This document shows positions 46,176 through 55,512 of a stretch of DNA of 64,000 nucleotides, in pieces. Source of the DNA: Metabacillus bambusae (GTDB lineage Bacteria; Bacillota; Bacilli; Bacillales; Bacillaceae). How positions within the stretch are numbered: position 1 is the first letter of the stretch; every line of letters begins with the position of its first letter. The stretch is taken from the NCBI RefSeq assembly GCF_017497975.1, contig NZ_JAGDEL010000014.1:82074-146073 (forward strand). The letters are read 5' to 3'. The position numbers and the translations under genes are program-made. Under the pieces are notes generated by a model, which worked only from the letters and a program-made list of their open reading frames with translations, was not told the DNA's origin and searched no databases.

Positions 46176-47780
46176 TTATTGTTGATTTCGATCATAGCCT
46201 GTTTGTTTAATTTCCAACCATTCTTGTAAGCCAAGTCGATCTAATTCTTTTAAATATGCATCCCATTCTGCTTCTACTTTTCCAGTTGCCATCCATTCAG
46301 CTCTTTTTCTATTTACATATGCAAACAAATCAGTTTCAATCGTTGCGAGTTTATCTAATTCATCTATTGAGAAAAATACTTTTGGATAAATATTTTCTGC
46401 TTTCATGTGAGGAACCATAACTTCTTTCATTAAGTCTAATCGCCACGCAGCATCGTCTGGTTTCGTTGTAACCGTGCCGTAATATTCATCTAAGATTGCT
46501 AATGGCCCATTGATACTTGTTTTTTGTCTAACTTCAACCGGAGCTGCTCCCTCTAATGGTAAATGCTTTAACATATTTTCGGCTTTATCAAATTCGAAAA
46601 TATTTTGTTGTTCTTCATCTCCATAAGTACCCCAGTTGTTTTGAACTGATTGATGTGGATCATATAATTGATCAATCCATTTTGCTGTTAATTCTAGGTT
46701 TTTATTAGCACTTGTAATAACCATTCTTCCTCTATCAAAGCCCATTCCATTTGTTCTAGTTGCATTAATATGACCGTCTGGGCCCGCTAAAGGTGGCATT
46801 AACTCATATTTATCATTCATACCCGTTATATTTGCCTTATCCCATGTAAAATACATTCCATATCGCTCGTCTTTTCCTTTTGCAAGATACGTATTCCAAT
46901 CATGCTCAAATGCCTCAATATCTATTAATCCCTCTTTATATAAATCTGCAAAGTAGGAAATTCCCTCCTTATAGCCTTCGTCCGCTGCTGTAAATAATAC
47001 TTTTCCTTCATTACTTACTACAGTGTGATCCCAGTTATCACCTAATCCAAAGGATCCAAAAAGAAAAGCAGGATCTTCTCCACCATGATTAATAATAAAA
47101 GACATCGGTATTTCATCGGCCTTTCCGTTACCATTTGGATCTTGCGTTTTAAAAGCTTGTAATACCTGTTTTAATTCCTCAGTTGTTTTCGGCATTTCTA
47201 ATCCTAATTTATTTAACCATTCCACATTTATCCAAGGAAAATCGTCAATTGAATGAATATTTTCTTTACCGGTTCCTAGTTCCTCAATCCATGGAAATGA
47301 ATAAATATGTCCATCTGGAGCTGTAATCATCGATTTATACTCTGGTGCAGCCTCTAGCACCTTTTGTAAGTTTGGCATGTATTTCTCGATTAAATCTTCA
47401 ACTGGAATAATTGCTTCATCTTTTGCTAGTTTTAGTAAATCATAGTCACTATATCCCGCATCCATGATTGCATCCGGAAGATCACTACTTGCAACTGCTA
47501 AGTTTCTTTTTTCAACAAAGACATCATTTGTGTAGTTCTTCCATTCGATATGAACTCCTGTTTCTTCCTCTAATCGTTTATAAATTAATTTTTCATTTGG
47601 ATCTTCTGGAGCTAACGGTGAACTTTGTGTAATAAACTTTAAAGTAGCCTCTTCCTTTAATGGAAAGGTCACATCGGAAAGTTCATAATCCTCTGATGAA
47701 GATGTATTTTTACTACTACATCCAGCTAGTAAAACAAAAGCAATAGCTGACGTACACACAATTTTTTTGGCATTTTTCAT
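46176..47780 (-). CDS. ABC transporter binding lipoprotein, LplA/YtcQ type
   Basis: This 534-residue lipoprotein has a lipobox LAGC (about residues 18-21). Family motifs are DPNGNGKADEIPMSF and TAPDGHIYSFPWIEE. It is more distant from the other two Lpl binding proteins than they are from each other, so its cargo may differ in length or linkage. A MITE-like repeat lies between it and the upstream permease gene. GGGGGA precedes the ATG. Confidence 0.92.
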   Translation of the reverse strand: MKNAKKIVCTSAIAFVLLAGCSSKNTSSSEDYELSDVTFPLKEEATLKFITQSSPLAPEDPNEKLIYKRLEEETGVHIEWKNYTNDVFVEKRNLAVASSDLPDAIMDAGYSDYDLLKLAKDEAIIPVEDLIEKYMPNLQKVLEAAPEYKSMITAPDGHIYSFPWIEELGTGKENIHSIDDFPWINVEWLNKLGLEMPKTTEELKQVLQAFKTQDPNGNGKADEIPMSFIINHGGEDPAFLFGSFGLGDNWDHTVVSNEGKVLFTAADEGYKEGISYFADLYKEGLIDIEAFEHDWNTYLAKGKDERYGMYFTWDKANITGMNDKYELMPPLAGPDGHINATRTNGMGFDRGRMVITSANKNLELTAKWIDQLYDPHQSVQNNWGTYGDEEQQNIFEFDKAENMLKHLPLEGAAPVEVRQKTSINGPLAILDEYYGTVTTKPDDAAWRLDLMKEVMVPHMKAENIYPKVFFSIDELDKLATIETDLFAYVNRKRAEWMATGKVEAEWDAYLKELDRLGLQEWLEIKQTGYDRNQQ

Positions 47781-47819
47781 ATTAAATCCCCCTATTTTTT
47801 CTTATGGATAAACTTGGTT

Positions 47820-47946
47820 GTTGATTTCCGCTGCAGGCGTTCGCTTTCCGCGGGCGGTCCGGGAGCCTCCTCGGTGCTTTGCACCTGCATGAGTCTCCCT
47901 TGGACTCGCACTCCCGAAGGAGTCTCACATATCCGCTCCAATCAAC
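47820..47946. mobile_element. MITE-like repeat, inverted copy inside the ABC operon
   Basis: GTTGATTTCCGCTGCAGGCG at the left and CCGCTCCAATCAAC at the right are the GC-rich core family seen at 33737-33863, in opposite orientation and without the long outer ends. It lies 39 bases upstream of the binding-protein start and can fold into strong hairpins in the operon mRNA. Confidence 0.65.
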
Positions 47947-48021
47947 AAGGTTCGAAATCAAAAGTAAGATTTAACAGTATCTCACTTGTAAGCATTTACA
48001 AATCTATGTCTAATTTGTTCA

Positions 48022-48900
48022 TTATTTCAATGAACCTACCATGACACCTTTTTCAAAGTACTTTTGGAAAAATGGATACATAATAATTAATGGAAGACTT
48101 GAAATAACAATTGCTGAATATTTGATCATCTCAGAAACTTTTGCTAGTTCAGCCATTGCTAATTGGTCATTAATCATACCTGGTTCTGCCTGATTTTGAA
48201 TTAATATGGATCTTAATACTAATTGCAATGGATGTAAGTTAGGGTCCTCTAGATAAATCATTGCATCAAAATATGAGTTCCATTGACCAACGAATGCATA
48301 AAGTGCTAATACGAATATAATTGGTTTTGACAGCGGTAACACAATCTTGAAAAAAATAAGTAAATCTGATGCACCATCGACTTTTGCTGCTTCATGTAAT
48401 TCATTTGGAATTCCTTTAAAATAAGTTCTAGCTAAAATAATATTCCAAACATTCACAGCACCTGGAAGCAAAATTGCCCAAATTGTATTCAACATTCCTA
48501 GATCTTTAACAACTAAATAAGTTGGAATTAAACCACCACTAAAGAACATGGTAATCAGGAATAACGTCATAAAGAAATTTTTCCCAACGAAACCATTAAC
48601 TGATAATGGAAAGGCCGCAAAAACAGATACCACAACCGTTATCACTGCTAATCCAACAGAATAAAGCATGGCATTTAAAAACCCTCTAACCATTGCATCA
48701 TCTGATAAAATCCGCTTATACCCTTCAAGACTCCAATCTGAAAACTTAAATGAAATACCTTGATTTAATAACACTGTCGGATCCATGAATGATGCAATGA
48801 CGACATAAATCAAAGGAACTAAAACCACTAAAACAGCTAAACATAAGAAAATATTATTTAAAGATAAAATGATCCGATCTATGCGGGTATGTCTAATCAT
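48022..48900 (-). CDS. ABC transporter permease, LplC/YtcP type
   Basis: This 292-residue protein has six membrane segments, GGLIPTYLVVKDLGMLNT and the EAA loop EAAKVDGASDLLIFFKI. It is the counterpart of the permease at 14562-15470. AAAGGAG precedes the ATG, and 18 bases separate it from its partner. Confidence 0.92.
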   Translation of the reverse strand: MIRHTRIDRIILSLNNIFLCLAVLVVLVPLIYVVIASFMDPTVLLNQGISFKFSDWSLEGYKRILSDDAMVRGFLNAMLYSVGLAVITVVVSVFAAFPLSVNGFVGKNFFMTLFLITMFFSGGLIPTYLVVKDLGMLNTIWAILLPGAVNVWNIILARTYFKGIPNELHEAAKVDGASDLLIFFKIVLPLSKPIIFVLALYAFVGQWNSYFDAMIYLEDPNLHPLQLVLRSILIQNQAEPGMINDQLAMAELAKVSEMIKYSAIVISSLPLIIMYPFFQKYFEKGVMVGSLK

Positions 48901-48918
48901 GTGAATGGCTCCTTTCTA

Positions 48919-49896
48919 TTAATATAAACCTTCACCTTCGTTTAATTTTTTGACGACGATATTCACGACTACGAGCAAGATTACATTAATAACGGAATTA
49001 AACAGTCCTACAGCTGTGGAATATGCATAATCACCTGCTTGTAAACCTACTTTATATACATAGGTTGGTAGAATCTCAGATGCTGGTATATTCATTGCCG
49101 TTTGCATTAAATAGGCTTTTTCAAAACCTATTGCCATAATACCGCCTGCACCTAAAATAAAGATAATCGCCATTAACGGCTTAAGTGTTGGCAGATCAAT
49201 ATGAATAATTCTTTGCAAAATATTTGCCCCATCAATCGTTGCTGCATTGTGCAATTCTGGGTCTACATTTGCTAAAGCTGCAACATACACAATCGATGCC
49301 CAACCTGCTGCTTGCCAGATACCTGATAGAATATAAATTGACCTGAAATATTCTGGTTCGGACATAAACATAATAGGTTTACCTGTTATAAAGGCAATTA
49401 TGTTATTAATTGGACCTGTCGGTGATAAAAATATGAACAGCATCCCAACAATAACAACCACTGAAATAAAATTTGGTGCATACAATATAAGTTGGACGTT
49501 TTTCTTTATAGCTGTTCGGCGTACTTGATTGATCATTAAAGCTAAAATAATTGGGACTGGGAAACCAAGTAATAATCCAAACAAACTAAGTTTGAGTGTA
49601 CTCATAAAAATTGTTTCGAAGTTTGGTGATGTTAAAAAATCTGTAAAATGCTTAAATCCTACCCATTCACTACCTAAAATCCCTTTGATCGTACTAAAAT
49701 CTTTAAAGGCAATAATTGAACCGTACATCGGGATATACTTAAATATGATCGTAAGGATAACTGCAGGAGCAATGAGTAAATAAAGAAAATAATTCTTTTT
49801 AATATACTCGATTTGGCTTTTTACTTTTGATTTTGTCTCTTTTTCATTTTTTATCTGTACACTTGATTCGTTCTTTGTGTTTACTAATTCTTGCAA
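48919..49896 (-). CDS. ABC transporter permease, LplB/YteP type
   Basis: This 325-residue protein has six membrane segments after a charged, lysine-rich N-terminus. The LplB motif KYIPMYGSIIAFKDF and the EAA-like loop NAATIDGANILQRIIHIDLP are present. It starts with TTG at 49896, supported by AAGGGGG eight bases upstream. It is the first gene of the second oligosaccharide importer, with no ATPase gene nearby. Confidence 0.9.
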   Translation of the reverse strand: MQELVNTKNESSVQIKNEKETKSKVKSQIEYIKKNYFLYLLIAPAVILTIIFKYIPMYGSIIAFKDFSTIKGILGSEWVGFKHFTDFLTSPNFETIFMSTLKLSLFGLLLGFPVPIILALMINQVRRTAIKKNVQLILYAPNFISVVVIVGMLFIFLSPTGPINNIIAFITGKPIMFMSEPEYFRSIYILSGIWQAAGWASIVYVAALANVDPELHNAATIDGANILQRIIHIDLPTLKPLMAIIFILGAGGIMAIGFEKAYLMQTAMNIPASEILPTYVYKVGLQAGDYAYSTAVGLFNSVINVILLVVVNIVVKKLNEGEGLY

Positions 49897-49947
49897 GCTT
49901 TTAACCCCCTTTAACCTGAGAATATACTATTTAAAAGAACTTACTAA

Positions 49948-49980
49948 CGAAAACGGTTACATTTCCTTTTGTCATGACAA
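49948..49980 (-). promoter_or_regulatory. cre-like site and TTGTCATGACAA palindrome upstream of the second ABC operon
   Basis: TGTAACCGTTTTCG (49948-49961, minus strand) fits cre except for the last base. TTGTCATGACAA (49969-49980) is a perfect 12-base palindrome next to it. Both lie 50-85 bases before the permease start. Confidence 0.5.
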
Positions 49981-50151
49981 TTTTTCATTAAGCATCACAA
50001 TACACCCGTCATGTGAAGGATATTTCCCCAGCAATATTTTCCCCTCGCGTAGTTTGTTCTCTATGTGTCTTCTACTATATCAAGATCGCAAGAAGGAATA
50101 TTTCAATATCTTTGGTTGTACATATTTAATTTTTTTGGATGTTTTTAATAA

Positions 50152-50234
50152 GAAAAGCGCAAGCGCCTTGATCAGACCAGACAGGCATAAGACGCTTATG
50201 GGTAGATGGTGGCTCAAGGGCAACACTAGAATTA
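50152..50234. repeat. Truncated Bacillus interspersed repeat
   Basis: AAAAGCGCAAGCGCC followed by TTGATCAGAC...GACAGGCATAAGACGCTT resembles the left part of another GC-rich interspersed family seen in many Bacillus genomes. The right part is missing. Together with the cre-like site and a terminator it accounts for 49897-50299, which has no gene. Confidence 0.45.
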
Positions 50235-50259
50235 TGTAAATACGCTAAACATAAAAAAT

Positions 50260-50281
50260 CCCCTAGTAAACACACTAGGGG
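50260..50281 (-). terminator. Intrinsic terminator after the sensor-linked binding protein
   Basis: CCCCTAGT (50260-50267) pairs with ACTAGGGG (50274-50281), followed on the minus strand by ATTTTTTAT, 19 bases after the stop. Confidence 0.85.
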
Positions 50282-50299
50282 AGAACAATTTGAAAGGTC

Positions 50300-51637
50300 T
50301 CAATCTTTTTGAATATCTTCTAGACCATTATTAATTTTTTCAACAGCTTCATTCACTGAAGTCCTTACATTTTTACCACCAATTCCAACATCCTCAAATA
50401 ATTTCTTAATCGCACCACTTACGATAGGATAGGCTGGAGTAACTGGTCGGTTCTTTGAGTATTTTTGTGCTTGTTGTACAAATATATTTCTTGGGTACTT
50501 ATTAAGCTCAGGAAATTCATTGGCTACAGAATATCTCGGCGGTAGATCTCCTGTGATTTCAACATACTTTTTTGATCCCTCAAAACTAGTAACATATTTA
50601 ATGAATTCCCACGCTTCCTTAGGATTATTAGACTTTGAAGAGATTCCAAGAGCCCATCCTCCATTTGGAACAACCTGATATTTTGCCTTTGGCAAAGAGG
50701 CAATTCCAAAATCTTCTCCTAATTTAAATTCTGGAAAATTTTTTTCAATGTCTGCTAATGACCAAGAACCCATTACAGACATAGCAAGATTTCCGGATAC
50801 AAAAGGATCTGGTGGTAATTCAACAACAGCTACTTTATGTTTTTGATAAAGATCTTGATAAAATTGCAGTGCTTCTAATGCTTCATTAGAATTTAAATAA
50901 CCTTCTACTGACGTTGCATCAGGGCTTATGACTTCTGCTCCGAACTGCCATAAGAGTGGTAATTTAAAATATGCAGGAGATTCGCCATCACTAAATCCCT
51001 GTGCTGGATCTATCCCAACAATATTTTTAGAAGGATTATTTATTTTCTTCGCAATGCTTAAAACCTGATCCCAAGTCAATGGTTTATTGGGATCCTTTGA
51101 AGGGAATGGCACACCTGCCTCTTTAAAGAGCTGCATATTATAAAAGAGTGCTACCCCAGATTCTACGATTGGAGAAAGGTAGATCTCCTCTTCATATATT
51201 AAACCATCAAGAGTAGTAGATGGGATATCTTCTATATTCCCTTCTGATCTCATGTATTTATCTATAGATAAAAGTGCTCCTGAATTTGCATATAATGCCA
51301 AATTAGGACTGTCTATTGACAATATATCAGGCGGATTTCCCGCTGCGATTTCTGTTCGTAACCTTAATTCATAGTCACCATATGGGATGGAAATCATGTT
51401 AATTTCAATCGTTGGATGAGATGATTCAAATGTTGAAATTAACTCCTTATAAGCGTTGTTTTCTGATTTCGTTCCGTAATTTCTCCAAAATGTTAATTGA
51501 ACCTTATCTTTAACATCATTTTGTTTTTCAGAGCCATCTTTCTGATCACTAGAGAATGTGTAGAAAAAAGAGAAACTATATCCTGCTATACTAATAACAA
51601 CAATTGAAAAAATAAATAACACTATCTTCTTTTTCAT
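50300..51637 (-). CDS. Extracellular sugar-binding protein linked to a two-component system
   Basis: This 445-residue CUT1-type binding protein has an N-terminal hydrophobic segment (about 4-27) but no lipobox cysteine, so it may stay membrane-anchored. Family features are LTFWRNYGTKSENNAYKELI and MSVMGSWSLADIEKNFPEFKLG. No permease gene follows on its transcript, because a terminator lies directly after it. It comes after a histidine kinase/response regulator pair, so it may present sugar to the kinase instead of feeding transport. It could also share the permeases at 59006-60804. Confidence 0.85.
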   Translation of the reverse strand: MKKKIVLFIFSIVVISIAGYSFSFFYTFSSDQKDGSEKQNDVKDKVQLTFWRNYGTKSENNAYKELISTFESSHPTIEINMISIPYGDYELRLRTEIAAGNPPDILSIDSPNLALYANSGALLSIDKYMRSEGNIEDIPSTTLDGLIYEEEIYLSPIVESGVALFYNMQLFKEAGVPFPSKDPNKPLTWDQVLSIAKKINNPSKNIVGIDPAQGFSDGESPAYFKLPLLWQFGAEVISPDATSVEGYLNSNEALEALQFYQDLYQKHKVAVVELPPDPFVSGNLAMSVMGSWSLADIEKNFPEFKLGEDFGIASLPKAKYQVVPNGGWALGISSKSNNPKEAWEFIKYVTSFEGSKKYVEITGDLPPRYSVANEFPELNKYPRNIFVQQAQKYSKNRPVTPAYPIVSGAIKKLFEDVGIGGKNVRTSVNEAVEKINNGLEDIQKD

Positions 51638-51791
51638 ACTGTTCCCTTTCTTTTGTCAACATTTATTCTATTCTAACAGGCAGTAAAACCGATAGGTGGG
51701 TGATAATTGCCCGAAAGATCCGACGATGAAGGAAGGATATCTAAACATTCGAATCAACAGGCATTGCCGTTTAAGCGTCGAAAGCCTAGCT

Positions 51792-53396
51792 TTATTGACT
51801 CAATTGTAGCGATTTACGAAATTCAACTGGTGTTTGACCAAAATGTTTTTTAAATACTGTACTAAAATAACCTGAGTTAGAAAAACCCACCAGGTGAGCT
51901 ACGTCGATTATTTTAAGTTGATTATCTTTTAGTAAGCTTTTAGCATTATCCATTCGTAAGTTAATAAGATAGTCACTAAAATTTTGACCGACATAATTTT
52001 TGAAAATATCAGATAAATAAGTACTATTAATATGAAACTGTTCTGATAATGTCGTAAGCGAAATTTCACTTGCATAATGTTGTTCCAAATAACGACGAAC
52101 ATTTTCTACAATTGCTGTTCCATTTGAAGAACAACGTGCTTCATATACCTTTTCAATAATAGAGTGTCCTAAATATATAAGCTGCTCCATGACTCGACTA
52201 TGAGAATTGAGCTCCCATATACTTTGTTGGCAGTTCCATATCATTTTATTTATATCGATTGTATCTATATCATATTTTCTTGCAAGTGAGCCTAACAAAA
52301 ATAAAATCCTATTTGCAGCAAAAGAAAAGGACATTATGGATTGGTTATTCTTTCCTCCCAATATTGAATAAATATTACTTTTAAAAGCTTCATAATTTGC
52401 ATCTTCAATAGAGTTAATTAATTTCTTTTCAAAACCAGCTGAAAACTCAAAGATCTCATTATTAACTGTCCCATCTATTACCTGTGAATATGAGCCCATC
52501 TGACTTTGACTCCAGGAAAGTAAAGCTGATATATAACCAGTCTTAAATTCTGGAAGACCAGTAACAACCTTACCAATCCCAATAACCGTTTCTAAATCCA
52601 TAAATTCTTTCACATTTCTTTGCACATCTTTAACCAAACTGGATGATGAATGAATGAACTGATTTGAATCTACTAAATAGATAAAGTGAATCATATTAGC
52701 ATAACTTACATCATAAAAAGAATACATTCCTACATACCCTTGAGCTATTTCCCTACACATCATCCTAAAAGGGAGCCATAGTTCTTTAAGCTTATTGGGG
52801 TTATTACAATCTGATTCTCTTATTTCTACTGTTAAAAATTGAACCTGTGCGTTCTCATTAGCAAAATCTTCTAACTGTAACTGCTGCAGTCTCTCAATAG
52901 CCATATTCAGTTCAGACAATTCCTCTTTTACCAAATGAAGCAAATATTGTTCTCGCATTTCTTCTAACTGGTTATGAACAAGTAGATTCATCCTGTCTGA
53001 TTCGATTCTCTTTCGCTTCTCTTCCTCAGCTGCAATCCGAATCCTTTTTAAAGCTTCTACTAATTCATCAGGATCTACAGGTTTTAATAGATAGTCTATA
53101 ACACCTTCTATCATCGTAGATCTTACATATTCAAAATCCGAATAACCAGATAATACGATCACTTTTACATTCGGATGTTCTTTTGACACTCGTTTTACAA
53201 ATTCAATGCCATCCATTATTGGCATTCTCACGTCTGTAATGACAACATCAACCTCAACCTTTTTCAATAAATCTAATGCTTCTTGTCCATTCGAAGCTTC
53301 TTCTACTATTTGAAAACCTTCTTTTTCCCACTCAACTTTCAATCTTAACCCTTTACGAATTTGAATCTCATCATCAGTTATTAACACCTTCATCAT
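51792..53396 (-). CDS. YesN-type response regulator
   Basis: This 534-residue protein has a receiver domain (VLITDDE, phospho-acceptor Asp55 in ITDVRMP, Lys in YLLKPVDP), a long central region of about 290 residues and a C-terminal AraC helix-turn-helix pair (about 430-530, with IIDVAHLVGFSNSGYFSTVFKKHFG). The gene overlaps the kinase by 23 bases, indicating coupled translation. It probably activates fructan genes nearby, such as the binding protein at 50300 or the ABC operon at 46176-49896. Confidence 0.92.
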   Translation of the reverse strand: MMKVLITDDEIQIRKGLRLKVEWEKEGFQIVEEASNGQEALDLLKKVEVDVVITDVRMPIMDGIEFVKRVSKEHPNVKVIVLSGYSDFEYVRSTMIEGVIDYLLKPVDPDELVEALKRIRIAAEEEKRKRIESDRMNLLVHNQLEEMREQYLLHLVKEELSELNMAIERLQQLQLEDFANENAQVQFLTVEIRESDCNNPNKLKELWLPFRMMCREIAQGYVGMYSFYDVSYANMIHFIYLVDSNQFIHSSSSLVKDVQRNVKEFMDLETVIGIGKVVTGLPEFKTGYISALLSWSQSQMGSYSQVIDGTVNNEIFEFSAGFEKKLINSIEDANYEAFKSNIYSILGGKNNQSIMSFSFAANRILFLLGSLARKYDIDTIDINKMIWNCQQSIWELNSHSRVMEQLIYLGHSIIEKVYEARCSSNGTAIVENVRRYLEQHYASEISLTTLSEQFHINSTYLSDIFKNYVGQNFSDYLINLRMDNAKSLLKDNQLKIIDVAHLVGFSNSGYFSTVFKKHFGQTPVEFRKSLQLSQ

Positions 53397-55179
53397 GTAT
53401 ATCCCCCCCAGTGACCTTTATACACAATGTTATCTTTGTTCCTATACTCTTTTCTGATTGTATTTCATATGAAAAATTTTGACCGTAATATAACTTTAAT
53501 CGGCCAAGCACATTCCTAAGCCCAATACTAGTTCCCTTACTATCCAATACATTATTTGTTTCATTATTTTTTTCTGTTTTTAATAATCCTGAAATGACAT
53601 CTTCAGTCATACCCATCCCATTATCTTCTATTATAATAAATACTTGATCTTTAATCTTTTCAGCTTTTATTTTTATTGCTGCATATGTTTTTTCGACAAA
53701 ACTATATTTAACCGCGTTTTCAACTAAAGGCTGTATAATAAATTTAATGATTGGAAGGGTTTTTGTTTTCGGATCCTCCTCAATTTCAATCGAGATAGCA
53801 TCTTCATATCTTATCTTTAAAATGTCAGTGAAATTTCGTATATAATTTACTTCTTCACCTAATTTGACAACATCACGATTGGTATTGAGGGAGTAACTCA
53901 TCATTCGCCCTAAATAAATGCTTACATTCATTACCTCTTTATTTTTACCTTGGACTGCTAAACCTCCAATGATTTCAAGTGTATTGTTTAAAAAATGCGG
54001 GTTAATTTGCAATAATAAGGCTTTGTATTCTGCATCCTTTCTACGAATATTTGCTTCATATTCTGTTTCTATTAAGTGGTTTAATTGATCGATTGTATGA
54101 TCAAAAACTTTTATAACATAACCAACTTCGTGGTTATATGATTTAATTGTTGGCATAAAACGTTTGGCTCCATAAAAATCACCACGTTCAATATATCGCA
54201 TTGCTCTGGTGAGATTTCCTAGAGGTCGTACGATATTTGAGGAAAGCAAATAAGATGCGAAAATTGTTAAAATAAAAATTAAGGCACTTATTATCAATAA
54301 GTTCTGTTGGAGTTGGTTAATTTTCAAAAACAATTCAGACTTGGTAATTTCACTGAACAATACCCAATTTCCGATTTTTAACTTTTGGAAAAATACAAGG
54401 TATTCCTCTCCATTATAGTTTGTTTCTATTAAGCCTTTATCATGTTCTCCATTTGTTAATTCTACTAAGCTTTGATTTAATACATATTTCGGTGTCTGTA
54501 CCTGTCCAGACAAAACGTTCGCTCCATGGTTATCTAATAAATACACTCGACCATTTTCTCCAAGCTTGATTTTACTTAAAGCGGTTTCAAGTAATGATGT
54601 TGGAAAATTAACTTTAATAATTCCTGATAAACCTAACGTATTCATATCAAACAAAGGAATAAGATAGCTGTTTATATTCCTCTCACGCATATCTTGATAC
54701 AGCTGAAAAGAATCTATGTGGGTGCTAACCCACCGTTGATCATTTTCTGAAAAATCCTTCATCCACTCCATATTCTTGAGTGAGGGATTATCCCCCCATG
54801 TCCCAGTACCATCATTAAGGAATACGGAGATCGACATTGATTTTGAATTGTTAATCATTATTGATGATAGCTGCATTTTAAGTTGATTTTTCAATAATAA
54901 ACGCTGAGCACTTGTTGCCCTAGAATTCTCATTCTCCAATTTCATCCATTGTTGAGTTGTTTGATTAATAAGAACTTGCTTCCCAAGATCCTCTGCTTGT
55001 GAGGTTATTGAATCAATATAGAGTGAATACTGTTCCATCATTTCTACAGTTGAATCCTTCGTTTGTTCTTCTATTATTGATGTAAACCAACTTGGTATAA
55101 TAATTGACAATATAAGAAAAGGAACTGTTAACAATAAGGTGAAAATAACGAATAATCGATTACGTAATGAAAAAAACAT
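53374..55179 (-). CDS. YesM-type sensor histidine kinase
   Basis: This protein of about 601 residues has TM1 at about 7-27, an extracellular sensor to about 275, TM2, HAMP (about 305-360), the histidine box QINPHFLNNTLEIIGG with His395, and HATPase motifs (LVENAVKYSF, EDNGMGM, GTSIGLRN). The start is ATG 55179 because GGAGG lies four bases upstream; a TTG further up is weak. The operator-like 13-mer ATCGATTACGTAA lies inside its first codons (55155-55167). Confidence 0.91.
   Translation of the reverse strand: MFFSLRNRLFVIFTLLLTVPFLILSIIIPSWFTSIIEEQTKDSTVEMMEQYSLYIDSITSQAEDLGKQVLINQTTQQWMKLENENSRATSAQRLLLKNQLKMQLSSIMINNSKSMSISVFLNDGTGTWGDNPSLKNMEWMKDFSENDQRWVSTHIDSFQLYQDMRERNINSYLIPLFDMNTLGLSGIIKVNFPTSLLETALSKIKLGENGRVYLLDNHGANVLSGQVQTPKYVLNQSLVELTNGEHDKGLIETNYNGEEYLVFFQKLKIGNWVLFSEITKSELFLKINQLQQNLLIISALIFILTIFASYLLSSNIVRPLGNLTRAMRYIERGDFYGAKRFMPTIKSYNHEVGYVIKVFDHTIDQLNHLIETEYEANIRRKDAEYKALLLQINPHFLNNTLEIIGGLAVQGKNKEVMNVSIYLGRMMSYSLNTNRDVVKLGEEVNYIRNFTDILKIRYEDAISIEIEEDPKTKTLPIIKFIIQPLVENAVKYSFVEKTYAAIKIKAEKIKDQVFIIIEDNGMGMTEDVISGLLKTEKNNETNNVLDSKGTSIGLRNVLGRLKLYYGQNFSYEIQSEKSIGTKITLCIKVTGGDIHDEGVNN
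55155..55167. promoter_or_regulatory. LacI-type operator motif inside the kinase 5' end
   Basis: ATCGATTACGTAA is identical to the core at 23668-23680 and 29458-29470, and lies 12-24 bases after the start codon. It encodes LRNRL, which many kinases have here, so chance is possible. The rest of 55180-55512 holds one terminator and no gene. Confidence 0.3.
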
Positions 55180-55417
55180 ATAGCCTCCACAGTAAATAAT
55201 AAATGAAACTAACAAATTATTAAGTTACTTAAACACACTCTATATAACATTTTTTACAAAAAATTCATTTTCTATGGTTAGTATTGAGCTTTCCCTATTC
55301 TTACAGAATAAAGAATCACATGCATTATTTTGAAAATTTTTTTATCTTATAATCAGATCGTTGTTCTTAATAAATTTATCATAGCATTTGAAATCTTACC
55401 ATATGGTCAAATAAAAA

Positions 55418-55455
55418 GAGGCGTCCCTCTACTACTCTTACTAGTGGACAGCCTC
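55418..55455 (-). terminator. Terminator after the third response regulator gene
   Basis: GAGGC/GCCTC ends (55418-55422 with 55451-55455), plus an inner TCC/GGA pairing, are followed by TTTTTATT on the minus strand. Confidence 0.75.
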
Positions 55456-55512
55456 GACCTTTTTAGGGTCTCTTTATGTTTCATTTAAGATGTTGGCAAT
55501 CTTATTATTCTT

